From assembly GCA_030431335.1 (NCBI GenBank), contig JAUIJH010000009.1, forward strand, positions 1 through 64,000: DNA of 64,000 nucleotides. The letters run 5' to 3'. Position numbers and translations under genes: made by a program. The DNA comes from Alphaproteobacteria bacterium. GTDB taxonomy: Bacteria > Pseudomonadota > Alphaproteobacteria > Rhizobiales > Amorphaceae. Positions within the stretch are counted from its first letter, which is position 1, and every line of letters starts with the position of its first letter. Below are positions 1 through 10,021 of the stretch, one piece after another. The notes under the pieces are model-generated. The model saw only the letters and a list, made by a program, of their open reading frames with translations, made no database searches and was not told where the DNA came from.

Positions 1-921
1 CTCGGCTTCGAGGCCGTCGTGCGCGGCGCCCGGAAGAGCTGAGCGCCACGCTGCGAAGAGCTCGCGACGCCATGCGCCCGGCGTGTTCTCGCGGAGCGCA
101 GCGCAGAGGCTCGTCAGCTCGCGCAGCGCCGCGGAGCGCGCGGGAGGCGTGCGGATGCGTCCGCTCGACACGTCGATGGTCAAGGGGCCGCCCGGCAGCT
201 CGACGGTGACCCGCGGCGCGGCGAGACCGAGCCGGTGAGCCAGCGCGCCGATGGCACAAGCCGCCGTACCGCAGGCGCGCGTCGCGCCGGCGCCGCGCTC
301 CCACACGCGGGCGCGAATGGTGCCCCGATCCACGATCTCGGCGAAGGAGATGTTGGCGCGCTGCGGAAACACGCCGTGGCGCTCCAGCGCCGAGCCGTCG
401 CGCGCCAGCGGCACGGCGTCCACGTCCGCCACGAAGAACACCGCGTGCGGATTGCCCACATTCACGCACGCCGCCGGCCCGTAGCGCTCGCTAAAACCCT
501 CGATCACCAGCGCCTGCGGGTTGCCGGCGTCGGGCGCCAGTGGGATCTCGGCCGCCGCGAACCGGGGCACGCCCATGTCGACCGCGATCAGCGCCCCGGT
601 GCCGCGCCGCGCGCGCATCGGCCCGCCGGCGCTTTCGATCGTCACCTCGGCCGCGCCCGTCTCGTCGAGCAGCAGCGCGGCGACGCAGCGCGCCGCATTG
701 CCGCAGGCCTCCACCTCGCCGCCGTCCGGGTTGAAGATGCGCATGCGCGCCGTTGCCGCCGCCTGCGCCGGCGCGATGACGATGAACTGGTCGCAGCCGA
801 TGCCCGTGCCACGATCCGCCAGCGCGGCGATGCGCGTCGCCGGCAGGTCAAAGCCGTCGCGGCGGGCATCGACAACGATGAAATCGTTGCCGAGGCCGTT
901 CATCTTGCGAAAGGGGATCAT
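1..921 (-). CDS. dapF: diaminopimelate epimerase (partial, runs off window edge)
   Basis: Minus-strand translation MIPFRKMNGLGNDFIVVDAR...NPDGGEVEACGNAARCVA...VWERGAGATRACGTAACA; DapF Cys motifs; start overlaps upstream stop (TCAT). Confidence 0.85.
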   Translation of the reverse strand, partial: MIPFRKMNGLGNDFIVVDARRDGFDLPATRIAALADRGTGIGCDQFIVIAPAQAAATARMRIFNPDGGEVEACGNAARCVAALLLDETGAAEVTIESAGGPMRARRGTGALIAVDMGVPRFAAAEIPLAPDAGNPQALVIEGFSERYGPAACVNVGNPHAVFFVADVDAVPLARDGSALERHGVFPQRANISFAEIVDRGTIRARVWERGAGATRACGTAACAIGALAHRLGLAAPRVTVELPGGPLTIDVSSGRIRTPPARSAALRELTSLCAALRENTPGAWRRELFAAWRSALPGAAHDGLEAE

Positions 922-1439
922 CGGGTTCTCGTGCGGCGCCTGCGCTTGGGACGGGGATCGGTGCCGATGAGATAGTCACCCACCGGCACGATGCCATGGT
1001 GCCAGTCCGCCGCGCCAAAGGCGAGGCATCCCAGCGTCGGCGTGAGGCCGGGGCGCGCCACGTGGATGAAGATCGCCGAACCCGCCCCGCGCACACGCGG
1101 CCTCTGGTTGTGATCGGTCGCAAATATGTTATCGTAGATTGAATCCGAGCGAACGAGGATCTCGTGGCTCCACGGGCTGGGCCGTCTCACCGCCGCGTTG
1201 TAGCGGCCACTGCGCGGGTCGTCGCACCAGCCGTCGTCCGCGCGCAGCACACGCCAGGGCAGCGGCGCGGGGCGAGGCCGGCGGCGCAGGCACGCGCGCG
1301 GCCGGATGCGTGCGCGCGGCGTCGCGCGGTCGCCCTCGCGCTTCACGGCACGGATCCCGCCGCTGCCGATCGCCGCGATCAGCACCCGCCCGCCGCACGA
1401 CACCAGCGCCTGATTTGTGCCCAAGGCCCGCGGCCGCAC
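918..1439 (-). CDS. L,D-transpeptidase (YkuD-like) family protein
   Basis: GTG start; ...SDSIYDNIFATDHNQRPRVRGAGSAIFIHVARPGLTPTLGCLAF resembles the YkuD His...Gly-Cys catalytic region; 4-bp overlap with dapF. Confidence 0.7.
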   Translation of the reverse strand: MRPRALGTNQALVSCGGRVLIAAIGSGGIRAVKREGDRATPRARIRPRACLRRRPRPAPLPWRVLRADDGWCDDPRSGRYNAAVRRPSPWSHEILVRSDSIYDNIFATDHNQRPRVRGAGSAIFIHVARPGLTPTLGCLAFGAADWHHGIVPVGDYLIGTDPRPKRRRRTRTR

Positions 1440-1601
1440 GAGGGCCGGCGGACCCCTCCGCCCCCGGCCCCGCTGGAGCGGACCCCGCACTTCACGGCCG
1501 ATCACATCTTTTTTCACACCGTAACTCAAGGTAACGCTCGTTTGTTCGCCAACGCGTGAACACTTTAAGAGGATGGCGCGGACGGAACCAGGGAGAGCGC
1601 G

Positions 1602-2303
1602 GTGAACAAGCGGACGATCCTCATCATCGACGACGATGATGACCTGCGGGAAGGGCTGATGGAGCAGATCGCCCTTTATGACGAGTTCGACGTGTTGGCC
1701 GCGACCCGCGCCAGCGAAGGCATGGCGGCGGTCAAGGCCAACGACGTCGCCCTCGCCATCGTCGACGTGGGCTTGCCCGACCTCGACGGGCGCGAGGCCG
1801 TGCGGCTGATGCGCGCCAGCGGTTTTCGCGCGCCCATCATCATGTTGACCGGCCACACGACGGACGCCGACGCCATCGTGGGGCTGGAGGCGGGCGCCAA
1901 CGACTACGTCACCAAGCCGTTCCGCTTTGCGGTCCTGCTTGCGCGGATCCGGGCACACCTGCGCCAGTTCGACCAGAGCGAGGACGCAACCTTCGCCATC
2001 GGCCACTACACCTTCAAGCCCGCGGCCAAGATGCTGATGCAGGAGGATGGCCGCCGCGTCCGGCTGACCGAGAAGGAAACGGCGATCCTCAAATATCTTT
2101 ACCGCGCCGGCGAGCGCCCCGTGACGCGAGACATTCTCCTGCACGAAGTTTGGGGCTATAATTCGGGCGTGACGACGCACACCCTCGAAACCCACATCTA
2201 CCGGCTGCGCCAGAAGATGGAGCGCAACCCCGCTTCGGCCGAACTGCTGGTCACCGAAGGCGGCGGCTACAAGCTCGTGCCCGGCGTGGCGGTCGCCGAG
2301 TGA
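1602..2303 (+). CDS. OmpR/PhoB-family response regulator
   Basis: Receiver domain (IIDDDDDLREG, IVDVGLPDLDG, ANDYVTKPF) plus C-terminal winged helix (THTLETHIYRLRQKME). Confidence 0.92.
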   Translation: MNKRTILIIDDDDDLREGLMEQIALYDEFDVLAATRASEGMAAVKANDVALAIVDVGLPDLDGREAVRLMRASGFRAPIIMLTGHTTDADAIVGLEAGANDYVTKPFRFAVLLARIRAHLRQFDQSEDATFAIGHYTFKPAAKMLMQEDGRRVRLTEKETAILKYLYRAGERPVTRDILLHEVWGYNSGVTTHTLETHIYRLRQKMERNPASAELLVTEGGGYKLVPGVAVAE

Positions 2304-2749
2304 GCCTCGCCCGCACATTGGCGGTGATGCGCAACGCGCCGTTCCTCGGCGTGTTGGGCGACGAGGCGCTGAAGCTGCTGGCCTTCGGCAGCGACCCCAT
2401 CAACCTCAAGCCCCGCGAAGGACTGTTCGATGCGGGCGACCAGGCCGACCATGCCATTCTGGTGCTCGGCGGCCAGCTCCGCCTCATTCCCGAGGCGGAA
2501 AACACCGGCCCGCGCGTCTATTCCGTGGGCCAGCTGATCGACGAGCTCGCCCTCATCGTGCCGATCAAGCGCTCGGCGACGGCCATCGCGCAGACCTCGT
2601 GCGAGGTCATTCCGCTCGCCCGCACGCAGATGCAGCGCATCCTGGCCGAATACCCGCAGGCGGCCGAACGCCTGCAGCAGCGCATCGCCGGCCGGACGCA
2701 GGCCTTTGTCGAAGAGCTGTCGGCCCTCGGCGACCGGTTGCGGGACTGA
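2300..2749 (+). CDS. cyclic nucleotide-binding (Crp-like) domain protein
   Basis: FLGVLGDEALKLLAFGS...REGLFDAGDQADHAILVLGGQLRL; 4-bp overlap with response regulator. Confidence 0.75.
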   Translation: MSLARTLAVMRNAPFLGVLGDEALKLLAFGSDPINLKPREGLFDAGDQADHAILVLGGQLRLIPEAENTGPRVYSVGQLIDELALIVPIKRSATAIAQTSCEVIPLARTQMQRILAEYPQAAERLQQRIAGRTQAFVEELSALGDRLRD

Positions 2750-3014
2750 GCGGGCCGGGGGTGCGCTTTTGTAAGCGTGACCAAAGCCAACCAGCTTTTA
2801 ATGCGGGCACAGGTGGACTGTCCTCGCTTCGGCGCGATACGGATCACCCATTCCATTGCGCACAAAGACTTGCAATCCGAGTGCAATGAAGGCCTTAAAG
2901 CATGTTATGCTCGCAACGAAGGGCCGCCGGTCCTGAGTTTTTCCAAATCGCGATGTGTTCGGGAAGCACGACCAAGGCCGTGTCCTGCCCGACCATATGT
3001 TCGAGGGTATTGTA

Positions 3015-4850
3015 ATGACGCAATCGCGAGGCTTTTCCGAGGCCGTCGCCGCTGCGCGCAAAGTTTTTACGACGGTTCTGCTGTTCAGCTGCGTCATCAA
3101 CCTTTTGATGCTCACCGGCCCCTTGTTCATGCTGCAGGTCTACGACCGGGTGCTGACGAGCCGCAGCGTGTCGACGCTGCTGGCGCTGTTCCTCCTGGTC
3201 ATCGCGCTCTATTTCTTCATGGGCGTGCTCGACCTGGTGCGCTCGCGCGTTCTCACCCGCGTCGGCCACAGGCTCGACGCCGCGCTGGGGCGCGACGCGT
3301 TCCTTAGCGCCATCGCGGCGCCCGCCGCCCGCTCCACCGGCCCCAAGTCCGACCCGGTGCGCGATGTCGACCAGTTGCGCAACTTCCTGTCCTCGAGCGG
3401 CGTGACGGCACTGTTCGACATGCCGTGGCTGCCCATCTACATCGGCATCGTATTCCTGATCCATCCGGCGCTGGGGCTTCTGGCCTGCGCCGGCGCGGTG
3501 GTGCTGTTCATAATCGCGCTGTTGACCGACCGCGTGGCGCGTCCGCTGCTGCGCTCCTCCGGCAGCCTGGCGGTCGAGCGCAACGGCATCATCAGCGCGG
3601 GCGCGCGCAACAGCGAAGCCGTCGTCGGCATGGGCATGCACAGCGCCATGGGCGGCGTGTGGGACCGCACCAACGACAAGTTCCTGGCCGCCAACGCCAG
3701 GGCGGCCGACACGGTGGGCCTGTCCTCCGTCGCCTCCAAGGTGTTCCGCCTGTTCCTGCAGTCGGCGGTGCTGGCGCTCGGCGCCTACCTCGCGGTGCAG
3801 GAGCTGATCACCCCCGGCGCGATGATCGCCGCCTCCATCATCATGGCGCGCGGGCTGCAGCCGGTGGAGAGCGCGGTGCAGAACTGGCGCCAGATGCTCA
3901 CCACCCAGCAGGCCTATCGCCGCCTCAAGGAGGCCGCGAACCGTCCGCCGCCGCCCGTCCTCCTCGACCTGCCGACGCCGACCCGCTCGGTGCAGGTCGA
4001 AAACCTGTCCGTCGTGCCGCCCGGCTCGGTGACGCCGACCCTGCTGGACGTGCGCTTCACCGCGCGGGCCGGCGCCGCCGTCGGTGTCATCGGCCCCTCC
4101 GGGTGCGGCAAGTCGACCTTGGCGCGGGCGCTGGTGGGCGTGTGGCCGGCCGCACGCGGCGCGGTGCTGCTCGACGGTGCGCCGCTGGTCCAATGGAGCG
4201 ACGACGCCCGGAGCCGCCACATCGGCTACCTGCCGCAGGACGTGGAGCTGTTCAACGGCACCATCGCCGAGAACATCGCCCGCTTCCGCCCCGACGCGAC
4301 CGACGAATCCATCGTGACCGCCGCCCAGACGGCGGGTTGCCACGAGCTGATCCTGTCCTTGAAAGACGGTTACACCACGATGATCGGCGACGGCGGGCGC
4401 GCCCTGTCGGCCGGCCAGCGCCAGCGCATCGCCCTCGCCCGCGCGCTTTATGGCGACCCGTTCCTCATCGTGCTGGACGAGCCCAACTCCAACCTCGACG
4501 GCTACGGCGACAGCGCGCTCAACCGCGCCATCTCCATGGCCAAGGCCCGCGGCGCGGTGGTCATCGTGGTCGCCCACCGGCCCTCGGCCCTGTCGGCGAC
4601 CGACACCTTGTGCCTGTTCGAGAACGGGCGCCTCGTCGATCATGGCCCGCGCGACGACGTGCTGCAGAAGGTGATGCGCCGCGAAAAGGTATCGAACGTG
4701 CGCCCGGCGGCCCAGATCAGCGGCACCGCGCAGGCCCAGCAGGGCGCCACGGTGACGGCGAGCGTCACCGCCGGCGAGGGCGGCGGGCCCAACGAGGGCG
4801 GCACCCCGCCGGCGCCGAACAAGAACGCGGAGGCCAAGTCCAATGGCTGA
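3015..4850 (+). CDS. type I secretion system permease/ATPase (PrtD-like)
   Basis: TM domain plus Walker [10 protein letters not shown] and signature SAGQRQRIALARALYG. Confidence 0.92.
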   Translation: MTQSRGFSEAVAAARKVFTTVLLFSCVINLLMLTGPLFMLQVYDRVLTSRSVSTLLALFLLVIALYFFMGVLDLVRSRVLTRVGHRLDAALGRDAFLSAIAAPAARSTGPKSDPVRDVDQLRNFLSSSGVTALFDMPWLPIYIGIVFLIHPALGLLACAGAVVLFIIALLTDRVARPLLRSSGSLAVERNGIISAGARNSEAVVGMGMHSAMGGVWDRTNDKFLAANARAADTVGLSSVASKVFRLFLQSAVLALGAYLAVQELITPGAMIAASIIMARGLQPVESAVQNWRQMLTTQQAYRRLKEAANRPPPPVLLDLPTPTRSVQVENLSVVPPGSVTPTLLDVRFTARAGAAVGVIGPSGCGKSTLARALVGVWPAARGAVLLDGAPLVQWSDDARSRHIGYLPQDVELFNGTIAENIARFRPDATDESIVTAAQTAGCHELILSLKDGYTTMIGDGGRALSAGQRQRIALARALYGDPFLIVLDEPNSNLDGYGDSALNRAISMAKARGAVVIVVAHRPSALSATDTLCLFENGRLVDHGPRDDVLQKVMRREKVSNVRPAAQISGTAQAQQGATVTASVTAGEGGGPNEGGTPPAPNKNAEAKSNG

Positions 4851-6177
4851 CGGAAAGAAGAAGGAGCCGAAACCGCCGGCGAGCATCAGCTCCGGCTCGC
4901 TTCGGGCCTACGTGACGCTGGGCGTCGCGACGTGCGTCCTCTTGATCGGCGTCATGGGCGGCTGGGCGGCGACGGCCAAGCTCGCCTCCGCCATCATCGC
5001 GGGCGGCCAGGTGGTGGTCGCCTCCAACGTCAAGCACGTGCAGCACCCCGACGGCGGCATCGTCGGTGCGATCGATGTGAAAGATGGCGACAAGGTGGTG
5101 GCCGGCCAGGAGCTCGTGCGCCTCGACGAGACGCTGGTCGCCGCAAACCGCGCCCTGATCGACGGCGAGATCATCGCCAACGAGGCGCGCCTCGCCCGCC
5201 TCGTCGCCGAGCGCGACGACGCGACGGCGTTGGAAGTCCCGGACGAACTCGTCAAGCGGCAGAACGACCCCCTCGTGAAGGATGCCCTGGAGGCGGAAAA
5301 GCGCATGTTCGGGGCGAGGCGCGAAACGATGAAGGGCCAGGTGAACCGCCTCGAGGAGCGGCGTCACCAGCTCGAGCAGCAGATCGACGGGCTGAACGCG
5401 CAGCGCGAGGCCAAGGAGGGCGAAATCTCCCTCATCGACGAAGAGCTCGAGGTGCTCGGCGGCCTCTACGACCGTGGCCGCACCACCCGCGACAAGATCG
5501 TCAACCTCAAGCGCAACCGCATGCGGCTCGAAGGCGAGCGGGGCGATCTCGTCTCGCAGGTCGCCATCGCCAAGGGCCGCATCGCCGAGACCGAGCTGGA
5601 GATCCTGCAGCTCACCACCGACCAGCGCGAAAAGACGTTCGGCGAAATCAGCGAGATACGGCCGGAGATCGCCAACCTGAAGGAGCGCCGCGCCGCGGCC
5701 GATTTCCAATTGCGGCAGATGAACATCACCGCCCCCGTGGATGGCACGGTGTTCGAGCTGATGGTCCACACGGTCGGCGGCGTCATCAAGCCGGGCGAGA
5801 CGATCCTGAGCATCGTGCCCGAGGCGGACGTGCTGGTGGTGGAGGCCAAACTCGCCCCCACCGACGTCGACCAGGTGCATGTCGGCCAGGACGCGCAGGT
5901 CGCCCTCCACGCGTTCGACGCGCGCACCACGCCGCAGCTCAAGGGCAAGGTGGCGTTCGTCGCGGCCGAGGCGAGCGAGGATCAGCGCACCGGGCTGACC
6001 TACTATCAGGTGCGCGTGACGCTCAACGAGGGGGAGCTGTCGCGCCTGCCCGACGATCTGGCGTTGTTGCCGGGCATGCCGGCGGAAGTGTTCATCGCCA
6101 CCGGCAGCCAGACGGTCGCCAATTATCTGATCCGCCCGCTCGTCAACCAGATCCGCCGCGCCTGGCGCGAACAGTAG
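4843..6177 (+). CDS. HlyD-family type I secretion periplasmic adaptor
   Basis: Single N-terminal TM, coiled coil, ITAPVDGTVFELMVHTVGGVIKPGETILSIVPE; 8-bp overlap with ATPase. Confidence 0.92.
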   Translation: MADGKKKEPKPPASISSGSLRAYVTLGVATCVLLIGVMGGWAATAKLASAIIAGGQVVVASNVKHVQHPDGGIVGAIDVKDGDKVVAGQELVRLDETLVAANRALIDGEIIANEARLARLVAERDDATALEVPDELVKRQNDPLVKDALEAEKRMFGARRETMKGQVNRLEERRHQLEQQIDGLNAQREAKEGEISLIDEELEVLGGLYDRGRTTRDKIVNLKRNRMRLEGERGDLVSQVAIAKGRIAETELEILQLTTDQREKTFGEISEIRPEIANLKERRAAADFQLRQMNITAPVDGTVFELMVHTVGGVIKPGETILSIVPEADVLVVEAKLAPTDVDQVHVGQDAQVALHAFDARTTPQLKGKVAFVAAEASEDQRTGLTYYQVRVTLNEGELSRLPDDLALLPGMPAEVFIATGSQTVANYLIRPLVNQIRRAWREQ

Positions 6178-6189
6178 CGGCGCGGCCGT

Positions 6190-7989
6190 CTATTCGGCCG
6201 CCGCTTCCGCCGGATCGGCGCGCCGTGCCTCCTGCTCCAGGTCGAACGGCTCGGGCGTGACGTCGGCCCACTTGCGATGGCCCTCCACCAGCCCTTCCAG
6301 GCGCTGGTACTCGAGCCGCTCGCGGTCGTGCCGGCGCACCACCACTTCCGCGCCCTTCGCCTGACCGGCGGTCAGCCCCAGCGCCACCAACGCGTCGCGG
6401 CCGAAGCGCACCGCGCTGTCGAAGGTCTCGCGGCGCTGATAGTCCACCTGGCGGTCGAACAGCGTCAGCGCGTGGCGCCGGTCGTAGGCGCGGGCATAGA
6501 CGACCGCGTGGGGAAACTCCGCCTTCACCAGCTCGACGATGGCCGTGGCCGCCGACGCCGGCGCGGCGCACACCGCGATCATGCGCGCCCGGTCCGCACC
6601 GGCGGCGCGCAGGAGATCGAGCCGCCGCCCGTCGCCGTAGTAGACGCGGGTGCCGAAGCGGCGCGCCTCCGTCACGCGCTCGGCGTCGTTGTCGAGCAGC
6701 GTCGGCTGGTAGCCGCCGGCCAGCAGCACCTGCGACACGAGCTGCCCGAAGCGCCCGAACCCGATGATCAGCACCTCGCCGCCCGCGCCCTCGAAATCCT
6801 CCTCCATCGCCTCCGCCGGGGCGGCGCGGATGAGGAGCGGCGGCACGATGTGCACCAGCAGAGGCGTCGTCGCCATCGACACGATGACGACCGCGATCAG
6901 CAGGCTCGCCGTGTCGGGCGAAATCACGCTGGACGCGGCCGCCGCCGAGAACAGGACGAAGCCGAACTCACCGCCCTGGGACAGCAGGACGCCGGACTTG
7001 ACCGCCGTGACGTGGTCGCCGCCGAACAGGCGCACCAGCGCGTAGACGGCCGCGGTCTTCACCACGACAAGGACGAGGACGCCGCCCACCAGCACCATCA
7101 GGTTGTCCGCGATCACCGGCAGCTGCACCGACATGCCGACCGAGATGAAGAACAGGCCCAGCAGCAGCCCGCGGAAGGGCTCGATGTCGGCTTCCAGCTC
7201 GCGGCGGTAGTTGCTTTCGGCGAGCAGGACGCCGGCGAGGAAGGCGCCCATGGCCATCGACAAGCCAGCCGCCGTCAGCGCGAGACCCGCCGCGAGCACC
7301 ACCAGCAGCGCCGCCGCGGTCATGATCTCGCGCCCGCCGTGCCGCGCGAGCAGCCGGAAGAACGGCGACAGCAGGTAGTGCCCCACCGCGATGACGGCAG
7401 CCACCGCGCCCAGCGCGATGGCAATCTGGAGCGCGACCTCGATGCCGCCCATCTCCTCGGGCGCCGGCGCCAGGAGCGAGACGATCAGCAGCAGCGGCAC
7501 GATGGCCAGATCCTGCATCAACAGGATGGCGAAGGTCTTCTGCCCGTAGGGCAGGCGCATCGACCCGCGCTCCTCGATGATCTGCATCACCAGCGCCGTG
7601 GAGGAAAGCGCGAGGCCGAGCCCGGCCACCAGCGCGCCCTCCCAGGGCCGCCCCAACGCCAGCAGCGGATAGAGCATCAACAGCGCCGCGCACACCACCA
7701 CCTGCATCAGGCCGAGGCCGAAGATGTCGCGCCGCATCGCCCACAGCCGGCTCGGGTTGAGCTCCAGCCCGATGAGGAACAGCAGGAACACCACGCCCAG
7801 TTCGGCAAAGCTGAGGATCTGCTCGGGCGATTCGGTGATCTCGATGACGGAGGGGCCGAGGATGACGCCCGCCGTGAGGTAGCCCAGCACCGCGCCAAGT
7901 CCGAACCGCTTGAACACGGGCACGAAGATCACCGCCGCCGCCAGGAAGCCGACGATGATCAAAAGCTGATGATTGATGTCGTGTTCCAC
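6190..7989 (-). CDS. CPA2-family monovalent cation:proton antiporter with TrkA-N domain (KefB/C-like)
   Basis: Multi-TM antiporter domain plus VLIIGFGRFGQLVSQVLLAGGYQPTLLDNDAERV Rossmann motif. Confidence 0.9.
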   Translation of the reverse strand: MEHDINHQLLIIVGFLAAAVIFVPVFKRFGLGAVLGYLTAGVILGPSVIEITESPEQILSFAELGVVFLLFLIGLELNPSRLWAMRRDIFGLGLMQVVVCAALLMLYPLLALGRPWEGALVAGLGLALSSTALVMQIIEERGSMRLPYGQKTFAILLMQDLAIVPLLLIVSLLAPAPEEMGGIEVALQIAIALGAVAAVIAVGHYLLSPFFRLLARHGGREIMTAAALLVVLAAGLALTAAGLSMAMGAFLAGVLLAESNYRRELEADIEPFRGLLLGLFFISVGMSVQLPVIADNLMVLVGGVLVLVVVKTAAVYALVRLFGGDHVTAVKSGVLLSQGGEFGFVLFSAAAASSVISPDTASLLIAVVIVSMATTPLLVHIVPPLLIRAAPAEAMEEDFEGAGGEVLIIGFGRFGQLVSQVLLAGGYQPTLLDNDAERVTEARRFGTRVYYGDGRRLDLLRAAGADRARMIAVCAAPASAATAIVELVKAEFPHAVVYARAYDRRHALTLFDRQVDYQRRETFDSAVRFGRDALVALGLTAGQAKGAEVVVRRHDRERLEYQRLEGLVEGHRKWADVTPEPFDLEQEARRADPAEAAAE

Positions 7990-8070
7990 CGGCCCACCTT
8001 GTTCTACGCGCCCGCCGGAGCGGACGCGCCCATGCTTCGCCGTTGGCCCCGATGGGTGCGCGGCGGCGGT

Positions 8071-9081
8071 CTAGTTGAGCTCGGCGTCCAGATCGATGCT
8101 GTCGCAGACCCCGATATACTCGTAGTGCGTGTCCAGCCAACGGCTCGCTGCGTCGTGACCGATGGTGTAGAGGTGGGTGAGGAACGGCCACTCCGCGTTC
8201 ATCTTGGAGGAGGCCGAGAGCGGGCGCAGCGCGTCGCTCGAAATCCGGTGCAGGCGCACGTGGGAATATTCGTCCGCGCTGAGCCGGCCTGCCGCAATCA
8301 GCCGCTTCACGAAGCGCACCGCCCGCAACTCGCCCAGCAGCGAGGAGTTGAAGGTGATCTCGTTGACGCGGTTGACGATCTCGCGCGCCGTAAACGGCAC
8401 CTCGGCCCGCTCGATGGGGTTGATCTGCACGATCACCGTATCGTCGGTGTCCGTGTCGTAGAACAGCGGGAAGAGCGGCGGGTTGCCGGCGAAGCCACCG
8501 TCCCAATAGGACTCGCCGTCGATGTTGATGGGCGTGAACATCATCGGGATGCAAGCGGAGGCGAGCAGCTCCGGCACGTCGATGTCGGTGTGCGGAAACA
8601 CCTTGACCTTGCCCGTGCGCACATTGGTGGCGGCAACGAACAGGCGCAGGTCCGTACAGCTGCGCAACAGGTCGAAGTCCACGTGCTTGCGGATGATCGG
8701 CTCGAGCGGGTTGAGCTCCAGCGGGTTGACGAGGCCCGGCGAGACCACCCGCGAGGCGATATCGTAGGCGATGTAGAGCGGCGAGCCGTCGAGGCTCCAG
8801 TTGCCCATCAGCATGTCGAGCGCGGAACGGCGGAACGGGCTGTAGGCCGCCGCCTCGCTGACCTCGCGCCAGAACGCCTCCAGCGCCTGGCAGGCCGACC
8901 GCTCGCCACCGCGCATGTAGCCCGACATCAGGACGGCCGCGTTCATGGCGCCGGCCGACGTGCCGCTCACCCCGTGGATGGCCACCTCGTCACTCTCGAG
9001 CAACGCGGCCAGGACGCCCCAGGTGAAGGCGCCGTGCGCGCCCCCGCCCTGCAGCGCGAGATTGATCTTTTTCTTTGCCAT
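8071..9081 (-). CDS. patatin-like phospholipase family protein
   Basis: LALQGGGAHGAFTWGVL, GVSGTSAGAMNA (GxSxG), DGG. Confidence 0.92.
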   Translation of the reverse strand: MAKKKINLALQGGGAHGAFTWGVLAALLESDEVAIHGVSGTSAGAMNAAVLMSGYMRGGERSACQALEAFWREVSEAAAYSPFRRSALDMLMGNWSLDGSPLYIAYDIASRVVSPGLVNPLELNPLEPIIRKHVDFDLLRSCTDLRLFVAATNVRTGKVKVFPHTDIDVPELLASACIPMMFTPINIDGESYWDGGFAGNPPLFPLFYDTDTDDTVIVQINPIERAEVPFTAREIVNRVNEITFNSSLLGELRAVRFVKRLIAAGRLSADEYSHVRLHRISSDALRPLSASSKMNAEWPFLTHLYTIGHDAASRWLDTHYEYIGVCDSIDLDAELN

Positions 9082-9088
9082 TCGCGCT

Positions 9089-9871
9089 CTATTCGGCGGT
9101 CCAGCCGCCGTCGATCGGCAGGATGGCACCTGTGATCGAAGCGGCCGCGTCCTGGCACAGGAACACCGCCAGCGCGGCGACCTGCTCGACTGTCACGAAC
9201 TGCTTGGTGGGCTGGGCGGCCAGGAGCACGTCGTGCTTCACTTGCTCCTCGGTGATGCCGCGGGCCTTGGCGGTGTCGGGGATCTGCTTCTCGACCAGCG
9301 GGGTCAGCACGTAGCCGGGGCAGATCGCGTTGACGGTGATGTTGTCCTGCGCAACCTCCAGCGCCACGACCTTGGTGATGCCGGCGATGCCGTGCTTGGC
9401 GGCGACGTAGGCCACCTTGTCCGGCGAGGCGACCAGCGCATGCGCCGAGGCGGTGTTGATGATCCGGCCCCAGCCGGCCTTCCTCATCAGCGGCACGGCG
9501 TGCTTGATGGTGTGGAAGGCGGACGACAGGTTGATCGCGATGATCGCGTCCCACTTGGCGTCGGGGAAATCCTCCACCGGCGAGACGAACTGGATGCCGG
9601 CGTTGTTGATGAGGATATCGCAGCCGCCGAGCTTGCTCTGCGCATCGGCGATCATGCCGGCGATCTCGTCCGGCTTGGTCATGTCGGCGGCCGAGTAGAC
9701 CGCCTTGACGCCCTTCGCCTCGAGCTTCTGGCGTTCGGCCTCGATGGCGTCCGCGTCGCCGAAACCGTTGATCATGATGTTGACGCCCACGTCGGCGAGC
9801 GCGTGCGCGTAGGCAAGCCCGATACCCGAGGTGGAACCGGTAATAACGGCGCTTTTATCCTTAAGCATCAT
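9089..9871 (-). CDS. bdhA: 3-hydroxybutyrate dehydrogenase (SDR family)
   Basis: TGSTSGIG, NNAGIQFVSPVEDFP, YxxxK (YVAAK), GWTAE C-terminus. Confidence 0.88.
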   Translation of the reverse strand: MMLKDKSAVITGSTSGIGLAYAHALADVGVNIMINGFGDADAIEAERQKLEAKGVKAVYSAADMTKPDEIAGMIADAQSKLGGCDILINNAGIQFVSPVEDFPDAKWDAIIAINLSSAFHTIKHAVPLMRKAGWGRIINTASAHALVASPDKVAYVAAKHGIAGITKVVALEVAQDNITVNAICPGYVLTPLVEKQIPDTAKARGITEEQVKHDVLLAAQPTKQFVTVEQVAALAVFLCQDAAASITGAILPIDGGWTAE

Positions 9872-10021
9872 GTGTCTCGATCAGCTGGATTTGTTGCACT
9901 GCGACATAGCATGTGCGGCCGTAAGCAGGAAATGACAAGCTGCTTAAAGGGATGTGTCAATCGCACACGCGCCGGCGCCGCGCGCGGCCCCTATATTGCC
10001 GGCTAGCGAGGGAGGCGAACG

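Noticed and set aside
2895-4886. 663-aa minus-strand ORF
   Set aside because: Antisense to the T1SS ATPase.
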